A stretch of DNA of 36,382 bases, taken from positions 1 to 36,382 of IMG/VR virus record IMGVR_UViG_3300021093_000200; one strand, 5' to 3'. This document shows, piece after piece, positions 24,205-31,810 of this stretch. The position numbers and the translations under genes were made by a program. Each line of letters begins with the position of its first letter. Positions within the stretch are counted from its first letter, which is position 1. Under the pieces are notes generated by a model that did not search any database, had not been told where the DNA came from, and saw only the letters and a list, made by a program, of their open reading frames with translations. The stretch comes from a virus.

Positions 24205-24998
24205 ATTGGGAAGAAGTATTAAATGAATATCAAAAAAAATTGGATTTTTTCAAAGATCCATATTTTATTTTTGAAGAAAACAGCCACTCCTATTCTTACC
24301 GAGGGATAACATACGATTCAGTAACAACTTTTCTAAGGAGATTCAAAATTCCCTTCGATCGTGATTATTGGATCAAAAGAAAAGCTTCAGAAGCAGGTGT
24401 TGATCCTTCTGTAATAGAAAATGATTGGACACAAAAAGCAGTTACTGCAGCTTCACTTGGAACCCGTGTTCACAAATGGATCGAAGATTTTTGGTCTGGC
24501 GATAATCCAGAAATGCCTGAGAAAGAAGAGGATATCCGGAGAGTTCAGTCTTTTCTGAATTTATACGAATCAAGATTGAAAAAATTGAAGCCTTTGAAAT
24601 CAGAGCTAAAAATTTTTTCTAAAAAATGGAAATTGGCTGGAACTATCGACCAACCTTTTTTAATGTGGGACGAGAAACAAAACAAGCTTTTGTTTCTTAT
24701 CGGTGACTGGAAAACCAACAAAGAGTTCAAGGATGACCACCACCCTAAAGGAAGATACAAAAAACTTCTTCATCCATTTGTTGATTTATACGAAAATTCA
24801 CACAACGAGTATTCGATTCAAATTAGCTTGTACCGTTTGATTTTAGAGGAAGAACTGGGGATAGAAACTCATGGAGGTTTTTTAGTTCACATTGGACCGG
24901 AATCCGATGCCAAAATTTACCCAGTAAAAGATCTGAGGGAAAGGCTAAAAATTTATTTACAACAAAATCGGGAAGATTTCGATGTTTTTAAGGTCTAA
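24198..24998 (+). CDS. PD-(D/E)XK nuclease, RecB/Cas4-like exonuclease
   Basis: About 266 residues from a GTG at 24198 that overlaps the preceding stop; an in-frame ATG at 24159 would add 13 residues read from the upstream gene in another phase. Motifs: LGTRVHKWIEDF (His of the RecB-type nuclease, about residue 86), KLAGTIDQPF (Asp, about 146), LFLIGDWKTNKEF (Asp-x-Lys, about 164) and SIQISLYRLILEEELG (Gln-Tyr motif, about 205). These are ordered as in RecB/Cas4-type exonucleases that resect DNA ends. Four-Cys iron-sulphur ligands of Cas4 were not seen. Likely role in phage recombination or DNA processing. Confidence 0.82.
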   Translation: MVNWEEVLNEYQKKLDFFKDPYFIFEENSHSYSYRGITYDSVTTFLRRFKIPFDRDYWIKRKASEAGVDPSVIENDWTQKAVTAASLGTRVHKWIEDFWSGDNPEMPEKEEDIRRVQSFLNLYESRLKKLKPLKSELKIFSKKWKLAGTIDQPFLMWDEKQNKLLFLIGDWKTNKEFKDDHHPKGRYKKLLHPFVDLYENSHNEYSIQISLYRLILEEELGIETHGGFLVHIGPESDAKIYPVKDLRERLKIYLQQNREDFDVFKV

Positions 24999-25048
24999 TT
25001 GTTGAAACAAATTTAGAATCTCATGTAAGATCAATAAAAAATTTTATC

Positions 25049-25573
25049 ATGGGAAAAAAGATTTCAACAAAAAATTCGGAAGTTGTCACTCAGGTTCTTC
25101 CAGTTAATTCAAACGATTTTGAAGGATTAGATGTTCCATTCCAATTGGATCAAAAAAGAATACAAGAATGTGAAAAAAGATTACAGGAAGCAAAAGAAAA
25201 ATTTTCCAGTAAATTGTATGCAATCAAATTCGAAAAATCGGAACACATTCAGATTTTCTATAATTACATGTTGGAAGAAGCCGAATGGAAAGAAAGAGAA
25301 GCGGTTGGAATTATCGAAATTAATAAATTGATTACAAAATTTAAGAAGGAAAAGATAAAAGAAAATACCTTATTCATTGAGGCAACCCCTTTGGATGCTA
25401 TTTATTATTTCCTATCTAAAAAAACAGGAAAAGGTTTGAAAGATGCCGAAAATTTTGTTTCTGTTCTTAGACCCTTCGGAATTGGATTAGAAATTTCTAA
25501 ACAGGATGCACAAATTATTGCTAACTTAGAAAAAGAATTAGCCGCTGCACAGCAAGGTATAGATATAGTCTAG
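25049..25573 (+). CDS. Hypothetical coiled-coil protein
   Basis: 174 residues, Lys/Glu-rich. Residues 33-60 and 70-110 are strongly helical with coiled-coil spacing. The middle has the ordered segment PLDAIYYFLSKKTGKGLKDA (about residues 114-133), then RPFGIGLEI and a helical C-terminus. No catalytic motif. It sits 50 nt after the nuclease with an A-rich leader and may be an accessory structural or regulatory protein. Not recognised. Confidence 0.7.
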   Translation: MGKKISTKNSEVVTQVLPVNSNDFEGLDVPFQLDQKRIQECEKRLQEAKEKFSSKLYAIKFEKSEHIQIFYNYMLEEAEWKEREAVGIIEINKLITKFKKEKIKENTLFIEATPLDAIYYFLSKKTGKGLKDAENFVSVLRPFGIGLEISKQDAQIIANLEKELAAAQQGIDIV

Positions 25574-25622
25574 AAAAATCTAGGATTGTGATTTCATCCA
25601 GTAAAAGATTTTAGTTTTTAAA

Positions 25623-25631
25623 GATATATAC
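25623..25631 (+). promoter_or_regulatory. Candidate late promoter GATATATAC before membrane-protein pair
   Basis: Exact motif preceded by TTTAAA and ending 19 nt upstream of the ATG at 25651. Confidence 0.55.
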
Positions 25632-25650
25632 TTGAAGAAAAATTGAAATT

Positions 25651-25998
25651 ATGGAAAGGATAAAAGTTTTTTTCTCTAAACACGGGTTTTTGGTTTTTGT
25701 GATGATGTTTTTTCTCATGTTCATTCATAATTGTTCAAAGAACAGTGAAATAAGAAAATTAAACAAAGAAAAAACGAATTGTACCGGCCAGCGGGACAGT
25801 TTAAGTAATTTGGTCATTTCTCGGGAAAATCTTGAAAAAATTAAGATTGAATCAAAATTAGAATTATATAATTATCTAAATGATGAAATTTCTAAAAAGG
25901 ATAGAAGTCAGCAAATGATGCAATTTCAAAAAGAACATATATTGCCGGGAAAAAAGGATTTGGAAACCAAAATAAAATTGTTGAAACATGAACAGTAA
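25651..25998 (+). CDS. Small membrane-anchored coiled-coil protein (possible lysis/spanin-like)
   Basis: 115 residues. A single N-terminal hydrophobic segment (GFLVFVMMFFLMFIHNC, about residues 12-28) follows positive residues, giving an Nin-Cout anchor. The Cys at residue 28 could be a lipidation site, but the preceding residues are a poor lipobox. The rest is a charged coiled coil to the C-terminus. This layout is like inner-membrane spanin subunits or other small envelope proteins. The last 11 nt overlap the next gene. Late-promoter-like motif upstream supports late expression. Function is only a suggestion. Confidence 0.65.
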   Translation: MERIKVFFSKHGFLVFVMMFFLMFIHNCSKNSEIRKLNKEKTNCTGQRDSLSNLVISRENLEKIKIESKLELYNYLNDEISKKDRSQQMMQFQKEHILPGKKDLETKIKLLKHEQ

Positions 25999-26788
25999 AA
26001 AGTTGCATTGGTTTATTATTTCAACCTTTGTTTCTCTTTATGTTGTGGTTAGTGTGATCTCAACCATCCACGTAATTGAGTTTTTTAAGTTGTCTAATCC
26101 AGAATGGTTGGCAATTTTTTTGGCTATCGCCTTTGAGATAGGAGCAGCAGCTTCTTTGGCTTCAATTATAACTTTGGAAAAGATGAACAAAAATTTGATT
26201 TGGCTCTTATTTTTTGTTTTGACTTTCATGCAATCAATGGGAAACACCTATTATGCATTTGTTAATTTGGAAAATTTCGAATCATGGAGTCAACTTTTTG
26301 GATTAGAAGGGGAAGAGTTAATTTTTCAAAAAAGAGTTCTAAGTCTAATTTCTGGAGCTATTTTACCCTTGGTCGCTCTCGGATTTATAAAATCCCTTGT
26401 TGATTATCTTAAACCGACCGAAAAAATTGAAGAAGATCAAAAATTCGAACAACCTGAGACCAAAACTTTTCAGAATATTTCATTTACTCACGATTACTCT
26501 AATCAAGATGAAGTGATTATTGATGGTGGAGGAATTCTTGTTAAATCTGTTGATGATAAAGTAAATCCGGAAAATGAACACTTTAACCCTGATGAAATAC
26601 AAAATCTATCCTCTGAAGAAAATTCTAACCAAGAAATTTTGGAATTAGAAAAATCCGAAACAGAACAAGAAAAAAATTTAGAAAGCAATATTGATTTTTC
26701 AAACCAGCAAATTCTTTATACAAATTCCAATAGACCAAAAATAAGTGATCCTCCAAAGAAACCTTGGGTCGATCCGACCACATTATAA
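25988..26788 (+). CDS. Four-helix membrane protein with long acidic C-terminal tail
   Basis: 266 residues. Four hydrophobic segments at about residues 8-30 (FIISTFVSLYVVVSVISTIH), 37-60 (WLAIFLAIAFEIGAAASLAS), 69-90 (NLIWLLFFVLTFMQSMGNTY) and 117-140 (LISGAILPLVALGFIKSLVD). The remaining 125 residues are hydrophilic and acidic (Glu/Asn/Gln-rich), probably cytoplasmic. It overlaps the preceding membrane-protein gene by 11 nt, so they are likely a pair. A holin or superinfection role is conceivable, but nothing in the sequence proves it. Confidence 0.7.
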   Translation: MNSKKLHWFIISTFVSLYVVVSVISTIHVIEFFKLSNPEWLAIFLAIAFEIGAAASLASIITLEKMNKNLIWLLFFVLTFMQSMGNTYYAFVNLENFESWSQLFGLEGEELIFQKRVLSLISGAILPLVALGFIKSLVDYLKPTEKIEEDQKFEQPETKTFQNISFTHDYSNQDEVIIDGGGILVKSVDDKVNPENEHFNPDEIQNLSSEENSNQEILELEKSETEQEKNLESNIDFSNQQILYTNSNRPKISDPPKKPWVDPTTL

Positions 26789-26790
26789 AA

Positions 26791-27468
26791 ATGTCCAATG
26801 GGAATAATTCAATAACCGGCGGGGATCTTGATATTTATGGAGGAAGTTCTCCTGCGATAACGGGTGGAACATATTTTGGTGAAGGGTCTTCACAGATAGG
26901 ATTGGACCCAGGACCATCGGCTAATTTCGATACTAGGTACACTTTGATTGCTTTAAATCCTGGTGGTTTAGAAAGAGTTAATTTGACTTTTTCGAATTTC
27001 AATGACCCTAAAAAAATCAGGTTCTATAATACATCTATGAATGTTGCGTGGCAAGACGTTACAGAACAAAAGTTGGATCTGGTTGATTTTTTCTATCCGG
27101 TGAGAGATTTCTCTGGGTATCAACAGCAGACTTTTGTTATAGCTCCTTATACATCGGTTAATCTAGATCAGGGTGACTTTGACACAACCTTGGGTGAAAT
27201 TGGTTTATTTATGGCAAGAGCACAATTTTATGCAGATGCTACACCAGATCAAAGAATGCTTTACTGGGAATACAAAGGTTCAAGATTCATTATGGCTGAT
27301 TTTATGATGTTGACCGGGCAGGTAAAAAATGGTAGAATTTGGAAGGGGTGGCAAACAAGCAATGATGTTAGTTCAGAGATAGGATACACCGGAGCTGCAA
27401 CCGGGGGGTTTGTATTTTCAAATCCAACCGAGTATAATGTAAAATTAACGGTTCTAACCGCAAGTTAA
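26791..27468 (+). CDS. Hypothetical structural-looking protein, paralogue of the next gene
   Basis: 225 residues from the ATG at 26791, which follows TATAAAA and lies 2 nt after the previous stop. N-terminus is Gly/Ser-rich; the rest is beta-rich. Its C-terminal part (LYWEYKGSRFIMADFMMLTG, then a FSNPTEYNVKLTVL end) matches the next protein (HWSYQGKNYNLGELMVLSGN, FTNPHPDFDVKLQVLVAK). The pair are paralogues with a shared C-terminal beta domain. Possibly decoration or baseplate proteins; no family recognised. Confidence 0.65.
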   Translation: MSNGNNSITGGDLDIYGGSSPAITGGTYFGEGSSQIGLDPGPSANFDTRYTLIALNPGGLERVNLTFSNFNDPKKIRFYNTSMNVAWQDVTEQKLDLVDFFYPVRDFSGYQQQTFVIAPYTSVNLDQGDFDTTLGEIGLFMARAQFYADATPDQRMLYWEYKGSRFIMADFMMLTGQVKNGRIWKGWQTSNDVSSEIGYTGAATGGFVFSNPTEYNVKLTVLTAS

Positions 27469-27469
27469 A

Positions 27470-28012
27470 ATGGCTACCAGACCTATACTCTGCCCTCCAA
27501 TTCCTCCCAATGGTTGGATTTTCTTCAAAAACCAATTCGTGTTGGAGGAAGATTTCAACTATACAACTTTTTTTAATTTCAAAGATTTATTCTTTGATGT
27601 TGAGGATTACTCAAGATTGATGATCACACTCAAAAGAACTAAATCAATAAAACTAAGTCAAACCGATATTGGAACTGAAGGATTTGTGAGATGGATAGCA
27701 GTCAAAGTTCAATATCCAGCTCCTAAAAATCCAATATTATTCGCTTCACAAACTCCAATTATTCCCGGCGTTCCAACCCCTACTAACGGTACACCTCAAA
27801 TTCAAAAATACATTCATTGGAGCTATCAAGGAAAAAATTACAACCTAGGAGAACTTATGGTGTTGAGCGGAAACCCCCTCGGATCTACCGATTCCGATGT
27901 AACTGGATGGAATTTGAGCGAATATGATTTACTTTATTCTGGTGGGGGAATCACTTTTACTAATCCCCACCCCGACTTTGATGTTAAGCTACAAGTTCTT
28001 GTTGCTAAATAA
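27470..28012 (+). CDS. Hypothetical structural-looking protein, paralogue of the previous gene
   Basis: 180 residues, starting 1 nt after the previous stop with no Shine-Dalgarno. Beta-rich, with a Pro-rich N-terminus (ILCPPIPPNGWIFF) and the shared C-terminal domain described for the preceding gene. The middle has an insertion rich in Pro/Thr (PIIPGVPTPTNGTPQ). Function unknown; likely expressed together with its partner. Confidence 0.65.
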   Translation: MATRPILCPPIPPNGWIFFKNQFVLEEDFNYTTFFNFKDLFFDVEDYSRLMITLKRTKSIKLSQTDIGTEGFVRWIAVKVQYPAPKNPILFASQTPIIPGVPTPTNGTPQIQKYIHWSYQGKNYNLGELMVLSGNPLGSTDSDVTGWNLSEYDLLYSGGGITFTNPHPDFDVKLQVLVAK

Positions 28013-28040
28013 AAAAATTCGGAAAACGAAATTTCTGAAT

Positions 28041-28048
28041 GATATATA
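28041..28048 (+). promoter_or_regulatory. Candidate late promoter GATATATA before long repeat protein
   Basis: Exact motif ending 24 nt upstream of the ATG at 28073. Confidence 0.55.
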
Positions 28049-28072
28049 GAACGTAAAAAAATTCAAAACAAA

Positions 28073-30739
28073 ATGGATTTACTGAATAAACTCAAAACAC
28101 TAAGAAATACAACAACCTCTCCTGAGGTAAAAGCTATCTGCGAATCAAACATTCAAAAGATAGAAAGGGGGGATTCTAATATCAACACCGATCTGATTAT
28201 GGAATCTATTCAAAATATTGAAACTGTGAATACACCAGCACAAGATCCCTTTCAGTTGATAAGAGAACAAGAATTGGCTAGATCGAGAAACTCAGCTAGT
28301 AGAATCATGGAATCTTGGGGTGGTGTTGGAAACGGATTATCCAAAAACTCAGGAAGCTATGTTGAAAGCGAAAAGTCGCAAACGTCTAAAGTAGACTATT
28401 CTAGTTTGAACGAAAATTTAGCCGCTCTTTCTTCACACGACAAAGGGGTAGAAGCTTTCATGAAATCCGAAGAAGTACACAATCTAGGTGTTTTAGAAGG
28501 TATTAATATTATTCGTAATTCTGGCATTTTCGAGCATCCTTCTATCAAAATTATTTGCGAAAAATATTATCATTTGCTCAAAACCAAAAACATGCCAGAA
28601 TTTCTTGTTGCAGAAGGATTTCTACAAGAAATGAAGAATTTCGATTGGGATGAAAGAGTTCAGGAAATTACCGAATCTATAGAAGACCTTTTAAATGATC
28701 TTAGACCCGAAATTGAAGTTTCAAAAGCATTGTATGCAATTTCTAGCAATGCCGGATCCGACTTTTACTCGCCAGTAACTGAATCCTTGAACAATTGGTT
28801 GGTTTCCGAAAATAAATCAATTTCTCTTTTGTCGAAGGAAATTTCAAGATGGCAATTTAATCCAATCGTGAGAAATTTATTGAATAATCTTTCTCTGATG
28901 GAGAGCGATTCGTCCAAATTAAATATTCCAATTCATTCTGGTAATTCTTCGGTGAGAAGAGTTTTCTCACCTGTTCTCGTTGAAGGAGGTAAAACAATAT
29001 TTACTATAGGGTCAAATGTTTTCGAAGGATCTAATCAAGGATTGAAGAGGTTGAATCGTGGCCAAGTTGCTGTTTTGCCTAAAAATTATCTTTCTATTTT
29101 GGAATCTTTTTATGCTCCTTATGTGAAAGCTGATGAGCATGGTTTAAATGTTTTTGTAGGTAAAAATAAATTCTCATTGGTCGAAGAAGGGGAAGGCGTA
29201 TCGGTTCTTTTCAATGGAAAATCGATGAGATTTCAAGATAAAATCAATCTTTCAAAAGCAATCGGATTAGAAATTTCTGGATCACTGGGAATGAATGAAA
29301 ATAAAATTGTTTATGACATTCTGAATTTGTATGAAAACTTCTTTTCTATCGTAGAACTTGATTTTGCAAAGAGAATCGAATCTAAAGTTTACGAAGGTGC
29401 TTCTGTTAATTTGATCAAGTGGGAAAACAAAATTTTCCTAAATCGAATCAACGAGTCAATGTCAGATAATTCCGTATTCGAAGTTAACGGAACACAGGCA
29501 ACTAATATGGTTAAGGAATTCCTAAAGTATGACATTTCAGAAGGTTTAACAGAATTCTTAGAGGGAGAATCTAGAATCAAATCTATTATGATTAATGATA
29601 GAAAAAAACTGATGGAAAATATCACAGTTTTAGAAGGACAGCTTCGAAAAGTTGAATCTCAAATGGGTTTAAATCCTTTGTTTGCTAATTCGGACGAACT
29701 TCAAAGAGCACAAAATTTGTTAGAAAAAGAACTTTCTTCGTTGCGCAAAAAATGGTCTGCTGTTAACAGCGAACTGGATAAAATTGAAAACCAAGCTCTT
29801 GCTTTCGAGGAAGTTTTCGAGGATGATAAATTCAATGTGGGAGAATATGTTAAAGTTTTAGAGAACGGTAATACGGGAAAAATTATTTCTATTGACAGCA
29901 CCTCTGGGTCCTACACTGTTTTGATGGATAACGGCAGAACCGGGGATTTTAAAATCGATGAGATTGAAAATTTAGATGATGCTTTATCCAGAGCAGGGGA
30001 TGAGAACGAAGCAGATTCAGAATCACAAGAGGAATTAAAAGAAGCTTCGCAGCAAATGGCAATTGCCCCTGGAAAATCTTCGAAAGAAAAGAAAGATTCA
30101 ACACCAGCAAACACGATGAGAAAAAATACCGAAACTGCTCCCAAGGGAAAGGATAACGATAAGTCTGGTCAAAAAGATTTCGAAAATTTGAAGGATGCTA
30201 ATTTAGAAGAAGCTCCAGAAGGAAATGAAAAACACACCAAATATAAGGCAAATAAAGGTGCAGGTTATAATTTGTCCGAAGATACAACATTTAGCAAATC
30301 TGATGTTAAACTCATGAGATTGGCAGAAACCCCCGGATCCGAAGAAGGAGATGCAGATTATGATGTAAAAGGAATTAGATACAAAGCAAAAAATCCACAA
30401 GTCATGAAGACAGATCCGAATTTTGCTTCTGCCCCCGGAAATGAAAAGGGAAAACAACCCCATTACAAAGTAGACGATGAAATGGGTTACAATGTTGATG
30501 AAAAAACTGGACTAGGAAAAATAAATCAAAATTTTGCTGTTGCCCCGGGTAAGGCTGAGGGAGATGCCGGGTATGGAGTAAAAACCATCAAAGGTAAATC
30601 ACACAGTCCGCAGGTACAAAAAACAGATCCTAATTTTTCGGTTGCACCCTCTAAAGGAGCAGACGGTAAACTTGATTATAAGTCAAACAGTGAAATGGGT
30701 TACAATATCGACGAAAGCGAAGAGTCAAAAAAAAACTAA
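28073..30739 (+). CDS. Long hypothetical protein with C-terminal APG repeats (zero-frame product)
   Basis: 888 residues in the zero frame. Residues 1-110 are helical and polar. Residues 110-560 appear mostly helical and globular. Residues 510-575 are coiled coil. About residues 585-634 are a small SH3/KOW-like barrel (KFNVGEYVKVLENGNTGKII, then YTVLMDNGRTGDF). From about 710 the chain alternates two repeat types with cores APEGNEK...YK...GYN and APGKAEGDAGYGVK...PQV-x-KTDPN. The stop TAA at 30737 directly follows the classic -1 slippery heptamer A AAA AAC, and the -1 frame continues the repeat. Function unknown; own promoter-like motif, next to structural genes. Confidence 0.8.
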   Translation: MDLLNKLKTLRNTTTSPEVKAICESNIQKIERGDSNINTDLIMESIQNIETVNTPAQDPFQLIREQELARSRNSASRIMESWGGVGNGLSKNSGSYVESEKSQTSKVDYSSLNENLAALSSHDKGVEAFMKSEEVHNLGVLEGINIIRNSGIFEHPSIKIICEKYYHLLKTKNMPEFLVAEGFLQEMKNFDWDERVQEITESIEDLLNDLRPEIEVSKALYAISSNAGSDFYSPVTESLNNWLVSENKSISLLSKEISRWQFNPIVRNLLNNLSLMESDSSKLNIPIHSGNSSVRRVFSPVLVEGGKTIFTIGSNVFEGSNQGLKRLNRGQVAVLPKNYLSILESFYAPYVKADEHGLNVFVGKNKFSLVEEGEGVSVLFNGKSMRFQDKINLSKAIGLEISGSLGMNENKIVYDILNLYENFFSIVELDFAKRIESKVYEGASVNLIKWENKIFLNRINESMSDNSVFEVNGTQATNMVKEFLKYDISEGLTEFLEGESRIKSIMINDRKKLMENITVLEGQLRKVESQMGLNPLFANSDELQRAQNLLEKELSSLRKKWSAVNSELDKIENQALAFEEVFEDDKFNVGEYVKVLENGNTGKIISIDSTSGSYTVLMDNGRTGDFKIDEIENLDDALSRAGDENEADSESQEELKEASQQMAIAPGKSSKEKKDSTPANTMRKNTETAPKGKDNDKSGQKDFENLKDANLEEAPEGNEKHTKYKANKGAGYNLSEDTTFSKSDVKLMRLAETPGSEEGDADYDVKGIRYKAKNPQVMKTDPNFASAPGNEKGKQPHYKVDDEMGYNVDEKTGLGKINQNFAVAPGKAEGDAGYGVKTIKGKSHSPQVQKTDPNFSVAPSKGADGKLDYKSNSEMGYNIDESEESKKN

Positions 30740-30903
30740 AAAAAATCCTTAGCAGGGTTTGGGCTTTTGCACCATCTGATCCGGATCAGGATAAAAAACC
30801 AAAACCTTTTGTAGATGACTACAAAAAAGGAATGAGTTTTGCTCCGACTGGAAAATCTGAAGACAACAAACTTTCTGATGATTCACCAGAGGAAAATAAG
30901 TTT
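30207..30903 (+). repeat. Degenerate alternating APG protein repeats continuing past the zero-frame stop
   Basis: Five units in the zero frame begin with [AT]P-[GES] cores near 30207, 30327, 30427, 30541 and 30643. Two further cores, WAFAPSDPDQ (near 30760) and MSFAPTGKSE (near 30832), lie in the -1 frame after the stop. Confidence 0.7.
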
Positions 30904-30906
30904 TAA
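30736..30906 (+). CDS. -1 frameshift extension of the long repeat protein
   Basis: 56 residues read in the -1 frame from CTA at 30736 to TAA at 30904-30906, including SRVWAFAPSDPDQDKKPKP, DDYKKGMSFAPTGKSED and a final ENKF. It has no ATG until 30829, so separate initiation of the whole segment is unlikely. Two FAP cores continue the upstream repeat type. The join point is A AAA AAC (30730-30736) just before TAA. Programmed -1 frameshift or slippage on the A9 run would give a 944-residue product. A single-base sequencing error in the A9 or A8 run, or a real frameshift mutation, is the alternative. Confidence 0.65.
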   Translation, partial: LKKILSRVWAFAPSDPDQDKKPKPFVDDYKKGMSFAPTGKSEDNKLSDDSPEENKF

Positions 30907-30964
30907 ATGAAACTAACCCCGAGGTTAAAACTAAGATTCTAAGTTAGCAATTTTTTAACATTTA

Positions 30965-31324
30965 ATGACGAAAGTTTACGTTACCAACTCCAGTTTAATG
31001 GATGCTATTTTAGAATCTAAAAAAAATGGACAGCTGACTGTAGAGGCCATTGAAATGTTCAATTTAATGATTGCTGGAATTTCCAAGAAAATGGCTTACA
31101 AAGATCCAGACGACAAAGCTGATTGTATGGCTTTTGCCATGGAGGATCTTTGTAAATATTGGAACAGATTCGACCCTACTAAATCAAATAATCCATTTGC
31201 ATATTATACACAAATAGCTAAAAACGGATTTGCAAAGGGCTGGAAAAAAATACATCCCCCAAAATCACCCAAAACCATTCCATTTTCTTATATTACAGGA
31301 GAAGACAATTCCTATAATATTTAA
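30965..31324 (+). CDS. Late-transcription sigma factor, T4 gp55-like
   Basis: 119 residues. The core ISKKMAYKDPDDKADCMAFA, MEDLCKYWNRFDPTKSNNPF and AYYTQIAKNGFAKGWKKIHP matches the region-2-like part of T4 gp55 (compare its Asn-Pro-x-Ala-Tyr-x-Thr-Gln...Ala-Phe motif). T4 gp55 (185 residues) directs RNA polymerase to TATAAATA late promoters together with the clamp. This protein is shorter and lacks the visible C-terminal clamp-binding tail. It is directly followed by the gp4-like gene (stop TAA then ATG). Natural candidate reader of the GATATATA motif. Confidence 0.78.
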   Translation: MTKVYVTNSSLMDAILESKKNGQLTVEAIEMFNLMIAGISKKMAYKDPDDKADCMAFAMEDLCKYWNRFDPTKSNNPFAYYTQIAKNGFAKGWKKIHPPKSPKTIPFSYITGEDNSYNI

Positions 31325-31810
31325 ATGACTGACATCAAGAAAATAAAACCCAACGGTGACTACAAATCTGGTTTGTATGTACCCGTTAATCCAGAAAAAT
31401 ATGTTGGGGATATTCACAACATTATTTGTAGATCAAGCTGGGAATTCAGATTTTGCAAATATTGTGACAACAACGAAAAAATTTTAAAATGGAGTTCTGA
31501 ACCAGCGGCAATTCCTTATTACAATCCACTAGATAAAAAAGATCACAATTACAACGTTGATTTTTACTTGAAAGTTCTTCAAGATGATGGAAATGAGCAG
31601 GAATGGTTGGTCGAGGTGAAGCCAGAAAAACAACACCAAAAGCCAATATACGAAGGAACATACACAGTAGAAAAATTAAAATCTTACAATCACAAAATGC
31701 AAATTTGGATTACAAATCAAGCAAAATTCAAAGCTGCAAAACACTGGGCAGAAAGCAGGGGTATGAAATTCGGAGTTGTCAACGAGAAATTCCTATTTCA
31801 AAGCAAATGA
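31325..31810 (+). CDS. Head-completion protein, T4 gp4-like nuclease fold
   Basis: 161 residues (T4 gp4 is 150). Conserved pattern: YRSSWE-type element (here CRSSWEFRFCKYCDNN, about residue 35), KWSSEPAAIPYYNPLD (about 55), YNVDFYLKVLQ (Asp, about 77) and WLVEVKPEKQ (Glu-x-Lys, about 94). The Glu, Asp and Glu-x-Lys set is that of PD-(D/E)XK nucleases, to which gp4 is related. gp4 finishes the head after packaging before tail joining. Starts immediately after the gp55-like stop and overlaps the next gene by 4 nt. Confidence 0.88.
   Translation: MTDIKKIKPNGDYKSGLYVPVNPEKYVGDIHNIICRSSWEFRFCKYCDNNEKILKWSSEPAAIPYYNPLDKKDHNYNVDFYLKVLQDDGNEQEWLVEVKPEKQHQKPIYEGTYTVEKLKSYNHKMQIWITNQAKFKAAKHWAESRGMKFGVVNEKFLFQSK

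Noticed and set aside
24198-24998. Cas4 as part of a CRISPR adaptation module
   Set aside because: No repeats, cas1 or cas2 nearby, and no four-Cys cluster; a phage RecB-type exonuclease is the simpler reading.
30907-30942. Eleven-codon ATG frame after the frameshift extension
   Set aside because: Too short, Lys/Arg/Leu-rich, no neighbour or motif support.
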